Positions 57,601 to 61,327 of a stretch of DNA of 64,000 nucleotides are shown one piece after another; within the stretch, counting starts at the first letter, position 1, and each line of letters starts with the position of its first letter. The DNA is taken from NCBI GenBank assembly GCA_012719125.1, contig JAAYAY010000092.1, positions 1 to 64,000 on the forward strand. Direction: 5' to 3'. A program made the position numbers and the translations under genes. The notes below the pieces were generated by a model. The model was given only the letters and a program-made list of their open reading frames with translations. It searched no databases and was not told the DNA's origin. The stretch is from Planctomycetaceae bacterium (lineage in GTDB: Bacteria; Planctomycetota; Planctomycetia; Pirellulales; Thermoguttaceae).

Positions 57601-57623
57601 CGCAATGAGTCCCAAATCCCCAT
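33681..57623 (-). CDS. Giant LEPR-XLL modular surface protein (7980 residues) with two metzincin modules
   Basis: One intact frame of 7980 codons; AAGGAG precedes ATG 57623. Residues 40-50 (LEQFEDRVLLS) are the LEPR-XLL motif of planctomycete giant proteins. Metzincin 1: His243, Glu244, His247, His253 (HEVGHTLGLYHDG) with Met276 as Met-turn (APIMGVG). Metzincin 2: His1532 to His1542 (HEIGHCLGYGH), then GAIMGS. PPC-like domains lie near 316-430, 2570-2670 and 2900. Beta-helix regions are near 1900-2400 and 4660-4810; four GEVED modules at about 5055-5620 (three) and 6608-6785. An SdrD-B-like region spans 5615-5930, Calx-beta 6085-6160, propeller-like strands 6185-6540, seven tandem repeats 6787-7598, and a degenerate beta-roll tail reaches the end. 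Twelve copies of an 'EFD' module are interspersed. Probably exported or cell-surface, calcium- and zinc-binding; substrate unknown. Confidence 0.9.
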   Translation of the reverse strand: MGIWDSLRRFSTRGTSSRGSLTKQRQRVGKSRLKERGLRLEQFEDRVLLSITNPGLDETYFVDGDGRGYYVDPPSDAGLPNGEEYTNAAGPARYPFADTFSLHSNPGASKVIYLDFDGHTTTGTAWNTLWSIDPIVTPAYDFDGDVTTFSTAELQLIQDSWDLVSEDYLPFDVDVTTEDPGVEALRNTGGGDTEWGIRVVIGPDQANTGAGGMAYVGSFAWDSDTPAWVFNTSFKGLAEGVSHEVGHTLGLYHDGDSTQEYYPGYGSGPTGWAPIMGVGYYQELVQWSQGEYPDANNQEDDLNIIVTQNGFGYRADDHGSTVGTADPMNIAGDAISQSGIIELNTDADFFEFFTYPGPVTLDIDPFYISPNLDILATLYDESGTPIATSNPVGQLDARFNVNLDEGTYYLSVEGTGKPVTTDPGYSDYGSLGYYSISGSITSVPPIPPELVLVIPQEGGFVDRGSSLSIAPRELVLRFNEGQEFLDETTTPARDPNGWLSGGRGGIQVTRSVNGEWRDGDDEIIEIGWIGIGDRPNDVVLRFAETLPDDEYRISIIGSDNYVGPDGQPVAPLRNLEYTTFRYGQTVVDEHFEFELDLGAQVTAVVQQPVVVTEATISNGNTSVADGRTFTLSDGKTTTVFEFDRNSSVSAGNVAVNISSATSQTQFAKAIYDAIFDASVDGGGLLRLKGLYYGGSIVKVQLYDPNELGRRVELYGRNLPFTVTEKREQLTDTIEVYFNDDDLDPASATSAKFYQLIVTNNTATVDDDLLYDPDDGDTPVRKLQPVEIRYDAELDKAVLRFDKPLSDYGTGAFRLRIGDEYRKIQTASLLPQVQVISGSLEQHGENILETTSGGLTVDGTTFRISDGQFDATVEMDLQAVAVDVVSIPANGTVLTIDDGTGPVAIPLTISQPTVDLVAAQIRSQLVAHGYTVVADPIDPSRILIVDAISASSASAALDIFAAPFTLLEPADLGDMVEGEWVEVDKDGPGGSSVVRFQLRLPGGTTGLQPGSHQLVTIAGTGPGGSLAAGDVVRDLAAAMQNPTYGISALAVGSRLYFLNPNLTVNGAIPKVTIDDSVFSIMAPSVVSEVDDGEWLELNVGPEVLRFEFDRDGVYTPSTVQGTRTYRVDIGTAGADILTPLKTAIDDAIADLVAEGVLVSGAVTTQQVSSPARLIVRGIGNAKGGGVDPDMIVTHGYAAVVPNGVDDGEYVELFDAVTGTWTRFEFDNNAQISGAIAVPLTQVGATDAASLNAAVLARGFATARFDTVVYMFTSPTATLTGTVAGDVAALHLAIENPADPETGVLQYHGGMSTAEMTQLIADEIEARIAAKGLYLDVVAFSPYVAVTSVADAGSSFHTANELHNFGSQDGAQSLIVSAAIDPQVLLLEWPGAVDEPGQRDLQLHNLIYGEDHYMTGDSSPDSTDGIAEIHYNFADDYGIDPSTGVWLKNNITEAQKNLARQIFALYSEYLGVRFVETEFDGIQVVTGNLVVTGYLQSAPGGVAGVGGGNLALMDQAESWGANVFGGSWFNVAMHEIGHCLGYGHAYDLAAGAIMGSAEDSLSGINTEPVFPGAHDIVHGQHMYRPDSIDIDLYRFDLNEPGTLNAEVLSERLNDSSLLDSAITLYRLVEVRDADNNLKTTYELISRNDDYYSKDSFLELYLQPGTYFVGVSASGNNDYDPNIENTGVGGTSQGEYKLRLTFTPGGVDPDNPATFRGTGTNHLVDGTKTKFDGDADGVPGGAYNYWFNVEKDTVFVDKTSTSSVEDGTLANPYKTIDEAFRQKGTPGTIIRVLGNHFYDDDANNLSTYSDNVPYQIGVNPDTFQELADGRRMEVPQGVTVIFDAGAVVKLSGANVDVGSAAEQIDRSGGSLQVLGTPQNSVVFTSFRDASLGIDIDPSSKLPEKGDWGGLVFRNELDYDFIAAYDPSSGLAPREVLETQGIFLNYVNHADMRYGGGAVEVDGVKSVYAPIHMVEARPTVAHNRISLSADAALSADPNSFADTRFESWDAYAPFTARYNRVGPDVYGNYIVENSTNGMFVRISTAAGSAIKELEVPGRFDDWDIVHVIPENLFISGTPGGPVLQEATNPLVLLDENHLLAVPGSAIPDQDTFAIFDGATRVVFEFDLGANVAPGHIRIPYTLADSAEAVAASIRTAIEQARLQYGLCTGADLSETGSVVSLSHTGPSVQIEGFATYSARLDARLHIDPGMIVKMDGSRIEMEMGSQLIAEGRVGSDEGAPGYKVIFTSLLDDRYGAGGTFDTSSVTSGHVAEPGDWGGLYFWPTSSGSINHAIVAYAGGTTAIEGGFANFNAVEIRQAEVRIANSRFEHNGANAVTSDRNGRGASNAATIQIRGAQPVIVSNDFIDNAGAVVTVDLNSLVSESISDWGRTTGFIRDFEEYAGNRGPLVRGNRMTDNGINGMEVRGGILTTDSVWDDTDIVHVLYDEIDIPNFHHEGVLRLQSSDTESLVVKLLGANAGFTAGGDPLEIDDRIGGTLHVVGKPGHPVVFTSLRDDSVGAGFTLGNLPQNDTNNDGSATSASPGDWRSLLIDTYSNDRNVAVVTETELPYGSASDTNGVPNNAQVIGSLATEDKAGDDNLRLGFEVHGTIRTDAPTDADVYTFNAYAGTEIWIDIDRSNYALDLVVELITADGTVLARSDNSYFEELAGSVEDLSAESHTMDRDNWLRHDFYTVNERDPGLRLVLPGPAGQVRTYYVRVRSVLAIGAIPAADEIYSAGSFTTGRRFTIADPYKSFMFEFTANGSVTNPAYIPVVLPSGADASDPAKMADAIVAAVAVARSRGLLATARVLDGKVVLDGAHVRFNGLDTSLTHLANTSGEYQLQIRLEEMQEIPGSTIQYADIRYAVNGIEVYGQPGHSPLLGESAEVEQGSQNPNNTVDQAQQIGNLLQVDRNAISVAGYLEGRTDVDWYAMSVDLGGIQSIAGVTNLGSVWATIFDIDYADQMTRPDLNLWVFDSNRNLILAGGSSNIADDRPEPIPNATIEDLSRGSVGARDPFIGSALLLEGDGNRGVYYIAVTSTLAVPSELDPVLSPLTRREPLSSVNRIATEHFDELPYNRDNTTDPDFTGVRLDPIPYEFTLSDTILYVSVGETLYTVNPFTGAFQTEVTSMNPNTFLPGVGDRLFYDDIDMRNDGRLFTIQSGQTGNGMGLQEPDTLMLSTENARNVLQQNDTGITFYRRDPNNANALQRDPNGGIQFEAIVHDHDNTRRNIYAVGTADDSLPELAYENLMYVLNPAGEAYTHPNILNGSRASGAREYSGEKIPLGRLYTAPTIVVGPATQSSPAYTSASAGGTYYTDMDIEDGEWFTVTDGSTTARFEFDLGREYFLDPGGASKIFDGHYFTVTSLGAAQPTSFEFNSGPVLRRTGTFANGDTFQISGYVNPNGGGTIVTETFELHVTGTPASTSGYNVIEVASISSAVVMPAIVTAINANANFAVTASLNDDGTRISLQNDSRTTAPTVLLGTGLAVSGDYLRSVPNSILIEYDETNTGTDLGASIVAALAPYVIEAGYGERFGTAAELGSNGDRLSIRGADAVDMSHTPAFRYEAASDDGRTAGSVPVYIHAGMNETQVAVRMANAIRFGSVEYDGFTPIPTGLVGVTATASGDSVILGGSVNNSSAVNPGDLNEPLSAKGEGGGGRITGLAYVGSTMYAVSDNGDLFRVSNEHNDPASAGTYAYQPVDPSGTYNRVSHNPNAGPQLHFIANIKYGGSSIVFSGLTDGPSNAQGGKFAQTVFATDVLGHLYALDLNGNLLPIFNDGAERVQLDSGVNSSDDMGLSLLSQYNVDGTGGNARRAVTGLAFSPIDFNLWHMTRNREHDAGHGVNQTHDGVRNGELRYGPADNWTEGDLSMYFGLEDPSNTATAWDQPIGENFERGPASANINTSAYLTYDLPGGAHGTFTTTTFSLDGYSEQDKPTLYFNYFAETGGSNDWDGLRVYVSNDGAKWDLVATNTDTDDGTRRLYGLHQEMQTPTVPTRVVDEILDTGDAWRQARVDLSRYAGQDNLRLRFDFSTASDMDIGDLTHGTTQGNQHHYMSPVPAYEIADGDTFTLYNGTSYGTAQTFEFDLGLALGLPNVAGAAIGDGEWFSVNDGVGGVVEFEFDKNGVVGAGRVPITIANSMSTAEVIAAMIGAIDPALDVEGLAPNPAKDPNRLFLARAVAVETAFAPTLTVLGDAPGTVAAGNIRVPIRGDMDRLEVAEMVTQVVNQQLVRQRDTNAGAVVGGSSEVIRVTSASFTSFTLRGVTYRGELRTVRFVADGFSTLPTVVGPDTVRVGTSGVTSSSHLAQRIAAAINAANTGGPSSSQPELMIQATATTRTTGGGTIDVVEFNLANTPVTLVNGTSQLPLWNADNAIIHWDQGVGELLNLVGYSMLDNGPLGYSGSGGWNGNIFGELEGDDPNRKNDFGGSRASDNRYNLFERGQNNNFEGFYIDDIIVGFAERGELVTDAYRDGTLTDFSFAPLPDGNLYPEDPIVTEGSYQLEVRTGANYAFYAGAAAYPVTYVTESWDTNDRMADDFTLIVPAANELHHGQWFELSDGRDDVALRFVFVDTVVGGGSGSGYVRIDFNAGDSADTMALRVAAAVNQAKIDGKIDISAQAIVNSNRVDLFDAVRMANDPSATSPVTADFYPTTGGDTTYDKGDSNRERDKGQITITGNSVTYSQNTGIVVAPSRDTAADWAHPASGRTLNDPNQLVPGIMIENNLVAYSGQIGIDFRGAATDTGLPIGAVPFGRIVNNTIYGGQGIGIGIDVGPNASPTLLNNIVASLNTGIRIDTSSVNAGTVVGGSLYQSNATNLQGAVTESFGVYLNPGDPLFVDAAGGNFYLDHGSLAIDSSIDSLEERQAYFNAILEPVGIPVSPILAPEVDMFGQLRRDDPSVNSPSGLGKNVFKDRGAIDRVDFVEPMSSVSVPLDNGPDDKLGLIANDVKIVGKKSLKFQIQLKDSGGVGIDDASVVTSAIHLYRDLDEATYLNPLTRDPELVEGIDYKMVYNATNDTIDLIPLAGLWAEGYDYTIVLDQTIRDRANNALQPNRYSGTFNGLTVFQISLAGLDFGDAPDSYKTALDSDGPRHVIYGGFHLGAGVDSETDANPSANADADLFDDGISLSGSGLLAGHQATVTITASLQNPNLTSLYGSSAYVYFWIDFDNDGVFEDNQYEAFQKIVVDGVNTIDIDVPDEIDGNPVSGEVKARFRLGYVKNEVNVPYGQASDGEVEDYVFEVVESLRDFGDAPNDATHSYPVVQSLGGAWHTVKSPTVNATTVFLGAVPPDSELNGVPSSAAMGDDLRGTDDEDGVDVKNVVFVADGVTGNNMPVTVTSTTAQDVYLNAWFDKNADGDWDDAGEQIAQGMPFHFDTAGSLTKDVEFTIPALAGQQAVSYVRLRVSHEQNLGVRNQYDAVNDVWLPVQDGEVEDHQVFVVNQARDYGDAPDNIIGLRDYPTLLASNGAYHAVHSGIYLGQKVDAEYDGQPNAAATGDDLAFPGTAGDDEDGVTFDAFNRFVPGGVAVVDVDVHNTLGQQAYLHGWIDFNHDGDWNDPGEQVFGGAGSGLAVQPGSNVLTINVPNLYDPGDPTAISVLGDTYARFRLSTDPNLSYTGGAGNGEVEDYRVTIEIGDATIQGKKFDDRDADGVYESSVQGTIPPIELATVGLGPTVLVNTDNNWTDALPMGFNFEFFGRTYNSLYVSPNGLVSFQDPEPLFGPAYAATTPGFPAPLPIIAPFWADADLTQSGGSVHMSYGVSQRGTPFVQIDWNNVGYYDRSSPSNLPLRNTFSLYLEDAPAGDIVAFVYDTMQWTTGDLQGSGGFGGPGAEIGFDAGDGTRYYSEMRPNSSQGLSDLLASAEDDVFGYRMDPTTGLLVEGEPGLPGVVVYLDYNNDGIRNATEPWTVTRQDDLNTPGIDETGDFEFTGLFSGTYIVREELSEGWIQTYPSNQLGYLPDVNGNKIRTVGGTDIADGDAFLIGDGTVTLRFEFEESNLLDGTSPGSIPVLFNAAMSAADVADAIAAAVNAQSMDLAATPSGDLVILDADTAANPSAAVSIDPQDTLLVVLGSSAIAESEHPVTHEMERYYIVEVGSGETFTGALFGNHLLATITMGDSSVAEGNAGETMVNVVFERRGAFGAPVRVHYHTEDGTAKHQNDEYGLSDYQQTSSSFVFYPQDTPQATWSTQAITHNQTNDYDYHVSRDTIVFEVADGNDWEILIYNHAIGGAPVALTDNLTDDRFAALHRMYPSNPADPGKIYAVWAGVDPAPGQTDYEIFFTEITVTLPNGTDPGGLEVGPTIQLTQNTTDDKSPRVSESFITWWGFDAAGDTDVYMHEIATVGTADAKVHNISNNDYNDYDPTIDGNRIAWHSEVGQGTDVFLWNGADWNGTSPPAGQTRRVTNNQASNSAPQLYGNYLIWQGREGMDFDVFLYEIDSLTTAQISVDSYDDVMPQIYGDNVVWQGGPSSNREIFIYNIADGGTPSNVSNNSGLDERPQIDGDQIVWHSFDGNDWEVMFFDLTQPFLPLNVSNNLDYDWGPQISDDLLVWRSNDGVDYEIVVASQNDPVATQTVQLVVYGDIEKEDDQYFKVVIDSVTIEGSTLTIDPGDMIGLVDGGTIWIYNDDGQLDFGDAPASYHTLIADNGPRHMTAPGGDNEGYYLGAKIDAEPDGRPSAGADGDDGFTSDDEDGVSIRSHWLPGGIVQLVVTASKDGYFKGWVDYNGDGDFGNGNGATDRNERLKFTMGGTSSENIRLVQGENTLTVQVPDDADLGPSFARFRFTKDELPNLSYVGSAWSGEVEDYAINITSDQPGVKITPSNGTNTAIEGGVGDTYQVVLTAKPTQTVWVNIAGDANVTTIPPQLKFTVDNWNVVQTVTIAAVDDSIAESAADNVGVITHTTDSLDLAYKGLVIDPVLVSITDNDLAKVQVLRTGGSTRVNEDGSLTDTYELMLTSQPVGNVTVSVDAGSQLRVSKTAGGTATQTLDFVFTPANWNVRQVVYVTAVDDHVAEGNPELPLGSREHSAYITHMVSSRSGSTILDPMYDALGGSVDSVVVQIGDNDSPGIEVDIPGGSLTVSEDGATSGTYRIRLRSQPTSAVSVAFLPDAQLGSTTPGPLVFDAGNWNVYRTVTLRAVDDSVAEGTHSGQVTHVVTSADPFYADLIAEPVTAAILDNDTAGIVIDDGGSLDVAEGGQSDTYQVQLSSQPTADVTVTVVRGSQLQSNVESLLFTPANWNQPQTVTISAVDDAVAEGNHAAAVGHTVKSADLNYHNLQVPVRTVNIADNDSAGVAISAAGTVLNLAEGGAAAQYEIVLTSQPTSRVVVTLEGGDQIDVIPTEITFDAADWNQPRVISVRAVNDSVDEGDHSATIAHTVSSSDVNYNTLTLDSVAVDISDDDTAGIVITETVGATAVSEAGVTDLYTVKLQSQPVASVTIQLVPDGQLKVYPSSLTFTAQNWNQPQTVAVSAVNDAIAEGEHTGKISHLVNSTDAKYAGLTPPDLIVNITDDDTAALIVTETGGGSAVTEGGATDTYTVALGAQPTANVVVTVTSGGEVSVSPTQLTFTPTNWNLPQTVTITAVDDLDDEITEFAEITHVLASADPKYNGAAAPSVFVEVTDNDEPGSGTLNLVGTAGNDTLELVRGDVLTVRLNGELKYQGTQVHTVTFDGLAGVDKIDVTGSAEFEQASVNPNNVTFTGTNFSFSAANIEQSVLQGGGGNDFLQVVDSPGDDAVTGSPTQVSLVGAGFSHQANGFFESQLYARNGGYDTLSLTDSAGKDKAKVEEGDIVKLYSPTYYTRGKFFEETLITSTGGKDTLVAWDTHADDTVTASYNEIVIQTGTNLSNPGTLRQKATIRGFEYSTLYARAGGHDTLNLLDSPADDKAVLLAYKAQMYPRNDKGPYDYKITGRSFDVVHAQATTGYDVVRMNDSAEVDLLTAAYVEGKTWASLEKPANGTAMALMYDATGFDLVRAVNEHYHYGGPKNQKDVDTAVDFLMLDDDALWEDI
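34830..37262 (-). repeat. Seven tandem ~110-residue repeats in the giant gene
   Basis: Units start near 37245, 36910, 36497, 36163, 35838, 35509 and 35175 (reading leftward), mostly 325-335 bases apart with one longer unit of about 413. Each has a short strand (such as GIVIDDGGS), TYxVxLxSQPT, NWNQPQTVTI, AVDDxxAEGxH and a closing DNDxAG. They resemble Calx-beta/cadherin-like units. Confidence 0.85.
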
Positions 57624-58446
57624 CGATTGGTCTCCTTCAGAATTGATCTCGGCACACAGCCGGAGCCGGTTTTTGCTCGGATGAGTGGGGTTCTCGCCGG
57701 ATGTGAAACCGGCGAAAACTTAAGCGTCCTGAGTATTTAGGGAATATGTGTCTATTCGAGTCGATTAAAATTGGGGGCCGGGTGAAAGTCAACACCCAAA
57801 TTGCCTAAACCGCACACCTTCGCCATCCAAACCCCGGTCGCAAGGTCTGGTATGGTAAGTGTTTTCGCACAATGACGAACAAAACGAGCGGGGGTCCGCA
57901 CCCTAAACGACTGTGAGCGGACCCAAGACGATGCTGCGCGCAGTGCTAGCAAAGCGAAGAGCGGGCTCAGCCACACGACTGGAGCCCATCTGATCGAGGG
58001 GGATTCATTCCCACCATATTGCGGCGGAACTGGGTCCACGTTGTGTTCTCTCGCCGGATTTATCGGTCAGAGGGGTTGCGCGCACAGTATGGTCTATAGA
58101 GGCGCACGAAGTTTCAAAAGTTCCAAGTTTTCCCAACGACAGAGCTACGCACGGTCCCCGATGGGACACATGTTCGAGCGCAACACTCCCACCGCAAGGT
58201 ATCGCTTGAAAAGTCCACCACAAACGGGGTATCTGTCTTCCGCTTCTGCCGATCAGTCCGTCTGATCAGCCCGACAGACACCCCTCTCTAGGCGGGAGCC
58301 TTGCTCTCCGGACATCGGCCCTTAAACCTTCAGCCTAACAAGTCGGCAAGGTGAACTCAACCAATTTCCGGACGATTATTGGAGGAGGCGACGCGGCAAG
58401 AACACAATTGAGACTCCGCAGGGCGGTGGCGCCGCCGATCGAGGAC
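57624..58446. other. Gene-free stretch upstream of the giant gene
   Basis: About 820 bases, AT-richer near 57720-57780. It must hold the giant gene's promoter and leader on the minus strand, but I cannot place -10/-35 boxes with confidence. A GC-rich hairpin (GGCGG 58422-58426, CCGCC 58432-58436) lies just past the response-regulator stop, without a T-run. No coding frame looks real. Confidence 0.45.
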
Positions 58447-58824
58447 TCATTTGGCGAGTTTGGCTTCGAGAATTGCCAACAACTGCTGCTCGTCAACGGG
58501 CTTCTGGAGCACGCCGGAGAGCCCCAGACTGGAGTAGTCGGCCGTCAGATTGAGATGGTCGCCCACGCTGCTGAGCATGTAGACAGGGGCCGAGTTGCCG
58601 AGCAGCTTCAACTCCTTCACCAGGCGCGTACCCGCGTCGACCTCCTCCATCATCAGGTCAATGATCAAGAAATCCGGCGGAGTCGACTTGAACAGGCGAA
58701 GCCCCTCCTCTGCCGTGCCGGCGGTCAACACCTTGTATCCCCCGGCCTCCAGGATCGTCCGCAGGAAGAAAAGGATGTCGTCGTCGTCATCAATGCACAG
58801 AATCACGTGCTTTCCGTCTTGCAT
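58447..58824 (-). CDS. Stand-alone response-regulator receiver
   Basis: CheY-like receiver of 125 residues. The acidic pocket is in CIDDDDDIL (10-18), the phosphorylatable Asp56 is in FLIIDLMMEE, a conserved Ser is in YMLSSVGD, and Lys is in LQKPVD. No output domain, so it would signal by protein contact. ATG 58824 has AGAGGA seven bases upstream; the frame's GTG at 58860 does not fit the domain. The gene overlaps the hydrogenase maturation protease gene by 35 bases and ends the hydrogenase operon, so it is probably co-expressed with the hydrogenase. No histidine kinase is visible in the window. Confidence 0.93.
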   Translation of the reverse strand: MQDGKHVILCIDDDDDILFFLRTILEAGGYKVLTAGTAEEGLRLFKSTPPDFLIIDLMMEEVDAGTRLVKELKLLGNSAPVYMLSSVGDHLNLTADYSSLGLSGVLQKPVDEQQLLAILEAKLAK

Positions 58825-59305
58825 GGCATGTCCTCTTGGGCTTTGAGCCACGTAGTTCACTGCTCATAGCTCGAAGAAACTCGACAGCTTGTTCCAGGGA
58901 TGATCGGGCTTCGGGCGAGAGACCTGCCTGAAACGCGTCGAAGCACTGCCCGCGCACGGCCAGCACATAGCCTTCCGGCTCGGCCGAAAACACGTCTCGG
59001 GCGATTGCTAGCACGTCGGAAGGACCAAGGTGATGGCTGGTGAAACGAATGCCGGAAGTCCCCGGTTCGACTCGATTCCAACGGAACGGCTCCGCGGTCT
59101 TCACGGTAGCGTCGGCAAAGACGACGACCCGGTGCCGGGCAGCCATTTCCGCATGTTCCACCGTCAACTGGTAATCGCTTTCAACGGTCACTCCGGGCAA
59201 ACCAAGCCGTTCCAACGCGTCGGCCAGCGCCGGTCCCAGACCGTCGTCCTGACGCCCGGGATTGCCGTAGCCGATGATCAGAATGCCGGTCGCCGTGCCG
59301 CTCAT
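58790..59305 (-). CDS. [NiFe]-hydrogenase maturation endopeptidase (HyaD/HoxW type)
   Basis: Cleaves the C-terminal extension of the large subunit after nickel insertion; cytosolic. 171 residues from ATG 59305. The family motif IGYGNPGRQDDGLGP is at 11-25, with Asp21, Asp65 (VVFADATV) and His92 matching the nickel-binding residues of this family. The frame runs on at its N-terminal side, but the ATG at 59305 overlaps the hoxH stop as ATGA, a standard coupling signal. Its substrate should be the HoxH tail encoded immediately upstream. The 3' end overlaps the response-regulator gene. Confidence 0.94.
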   Translation of the reverse strand: MSGTATGILIIGYGNPGRQDDGLGPALADALERLGLPGVTVESDYQLTVEHAEMAARHRVVVFADATVKTAEPFRWNRVEPGTSGIRFTSHHLGPSDVLAIARDVFSAEPEGYVLAVRGQCFDAFQAGLSPEARSSLEQAVEFLRAMSSELRGSKPKRTCHARRKARDSVH

Positions 59306-60744
59306 GACTTTGCTTTCCGCTCGATGACGTCCCCACCGGCGTCGATCAACACAAGCTCCATCGGCATCCGCCCCATGGCATGGGTTGCGCACGACAGACA
59401 CGGATCATAGGCCCGAATGGCCACTTCCACGTGGTTCAACAGTGATTCAGTGATCTCGGGCTTGCCCGACAAGTGATCTTCGGCCACCTTGCGGACCGCC
59501 CGATTCATCGGCTCGTTGTTGCTCGTCGTCGACACGATCAGGTTGGCCATCACCACCTGGTCATTCGAGTCGATCCGGTAGTGGTGGAACAGCGTCCCTC
59601 GCGGCGCTTCGAGAATCGCGACCGCCTCCTCTCGGCGATCGCCCGCCACCACGAGGTCGTCCCCCTGCAGGTCCGTATCGTTCAGCAGGATCTCGATCCT
59701 CTCCATGGCGTGGAGCAACTCGATCATCCGCGTCCAGTGGTAGGCCAGGGTGACGTTGCACGGCGCCCCGCCGACGGCCGCAAAAAAGGCCTTCCTCGCG
59801 GCCTCGGCTTTCGGTGTGTCGATCCGGCTGCACGTATTGAGCCGCGCCAGAGGGCCGACCCGGTACCATCCCTCCTCGGGGCCCAGCGAGCGGATGAACG
59901 GAAACTTCATATACGACCAGGACCGCACCTCCTCCGCGATCATCTTATCGTAATCCTGGGGGGCGACATGGTCGAAAATCGTCTTCCCGCCGCAATCGAT
60001 CGCACGAAGGCTGCCGTCATAGAGGTCAAGTGCCCCGTCCTGCGCCACGATCGAAAGATGGTTCGAGTCGAAAGAGCCGAACGGCGCGGCGATCGCCAGG
60101 TTCTCTGTCGTGTAGTCGGCCGCCACACGGACGGCCCCTTCCGCCCAGGCCGTCATCTGATCCAGTTGGGGCAGGAACTCGTCGCGTTCAGGAATCGAGA
60201 GATTCTTGTTCACGCCGCCGGGAACGGCCCCTGTTCCGTGGATCTTCTTTCCCGCCGTGGCCCGGATGATCTCCTGGCCGAATTTGCGCATCAGGATGCC
60301 TTGTTTCGCCAACTCCGGATACTCGGCCGCCACGCCGATCACGTTGCGCTTGGCGGGATCGGCGTCGAACCCGAACAACAGGTCGGGCGAGGCCAGGTGG
60401 AAGAAATGCAGCGCGTGGGACTGGAAGGTCTGCCCGTAGTGCATCAACCGGCGAATCTTCTCGGCGGTCGGCGTGAGCTTCTCCCCCCCCACAATCCAGT
60501 CCATCGCCTTGGCCGCACACAGATGATGACTGACCGGGCAAATACCACAAAGTCGCTGCACGAGCACGGGCACTTCCCAGTAGAGCCGGCCCTGAATGAA
60601 CCGCTCGAACCCGCGAAACTCAACGATATGCAGTCGCGTCTGCGTGACTCGGTTGTTCTCGTCCAGCAGAATCGAAACCTTGCCGTGCCCTTCGACACGG
60701 GTGACGGGCTCGATCACGAGGCGTTTCTGGGCGGTAGTCGTCAT
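59302..60744 (-). CDS. hoxH: Bidirectional [NiFe] hydrogenase large subunit
   Basis: Catalytic subunit, 480 residues, close to known HoxH lengths. L0 motif RVEGHGK near 16-22. L1 motif RLCGICPVSHH with Cys66 and Cys69. L2 motif DPCLSCATH with Cys449 and Cys452, so all four nickel-iron ligands are present. After His455 a 25-residue tail (AMGRMPMELVLIDAGG, ending RKAKS) is the segment removed by the maturation protease. Start at ATG 60744, because longer frame residues upstream overlap the hoxY 3' end. It sits 14 bases after hoxY. With HoxF, HoxU and HoxY it forms a group 3d-type NAD-linked cytosolic hydrogenase. Confidence 0.96.
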   Translation of the reverse strand: MTTTAQKRLVIEPVTRVEGHGKVSILLDENNRVTQTRLHIVEFRGFERFIQGRLYWEVPVLVQRLCGICPVSHHLCAAKAMDWIVGGEKLTPTAEKIRRLMHYGQTFQSHALHFFHLASPDLLFGFDADPAKRNVIGVAAEYPELAKQGILMRKFGQEIIRATAGKKIHGTGAVPGGVNKNLSIPERDEFLPQLDQMTAWAEGAVRVAADYTTENLAIAAPFGSFDSNHLSIVAQDGALDLYDGSLRAIDCGGKTIFDHVAPQDYDKMIAEEVRSWSYMKFPFIRSLGPEEGWYRVGPLARLNTCSRIDTPKAEAARKAFFAAVGGAPCNVTLAYHWTRMIELLHAMERIEILLNDTDLQGDDLVVAGDRREEAVAILEAPRGTLFHHYRIDSNDQVVMANLIVSTTSNNEPMNRAVRKVAEDHLSGKPEITESLLNHVEVAIRAYDPCLSCATHAMGRMPMELVLIDAGGDVIERKAKS

Positions 60745-60758
60745 GTTGGCCTTCAGTC

Positions 60759-61304
60759 TCAGTCGTACTTGACCAGCGCGTAGGGCAACTCGACTTCCTT
60801 GCCGCCGAGCAGCGACGTCAGGGCTTGCCACAACGTCTCGGCCGGCGGCGGGCAGCCGGGCAGGTGGTAGTCGATCTTGACCACTTCGTGGCACATGTAG
60901 ACCCGGTCCAGCAGCAGGGGGATCTCCGGGTCGTCGGGCAGACGTCCCGACGGATTATGCACCGTCGGCCCATTGCGATAGGCCTCGTCGAAACACTCCG
61001 CGAGCGGGATGTTGTTCCGCAGGGCGGGGATGCCGCCCATCGTGGCGCAATCGCCAATCGAAATCAGGATGGCGCAGTGCTCGCGAAAATCCTTGAGAAC
61101 CCGCACATTCTCTTCGTTGCAGCACCCCCCCTCGATCAACCCGATTTCGACCGGCCCGTCGAATTCCTTCTTGTCGTCGATAGGCGATTTGTCAAATTCG
61201 ATCAACTCAACCAGGTCGAGGATCCGCTCGTCGATATCAAGTAGCGACATGTGGCAACCGAAACAGCCGGCCAGGGACGTCGTCGCTATCTTGGGCTTCG
61301 TCAT
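60759..61304 (-). CDS. hoxY: Bidirectional [NiFe] hydrogenase small subunit
   Basis: Electron-transfer small subunit, 181 residues, carrying the [4Fe-4S] cluster proximal to the active site. Ligands: Cys14 and Cys17 (AGCFGCHMSLLD), Cys86 (GDCATMGG) and Cys151 (HLPGCPPPAE). A further GGCCNEENV at 59-67 is typical of the family. Compact, no Tat signal and no C-terminal medial/distal cluster domain, as expected for soluble group 3 enzymes. AAGGAGGAGG lies before ATG 61304, 23 bases after hoxU. Confidence 0.95.
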   Translation of the reverse strand: MTKPKIATTSLAGCFGCHMSLLDIDERILDLVELIEFDKSPIDDKKEFDGPVEIGLIEGGCCNEENVRVLKDFREHCAILISIGDCATMGGIPALRNNIPLAECFDEAYRNGPTVHNPSGRLPDDPEIPLLLDRVYMCHEVVKIDYHLPGCPPPAETLWQALTSLLGGKEVELPYALVKYD

Positions 61305-61327
61305 GAAATCCTCCTCCTTGTGGCGCC

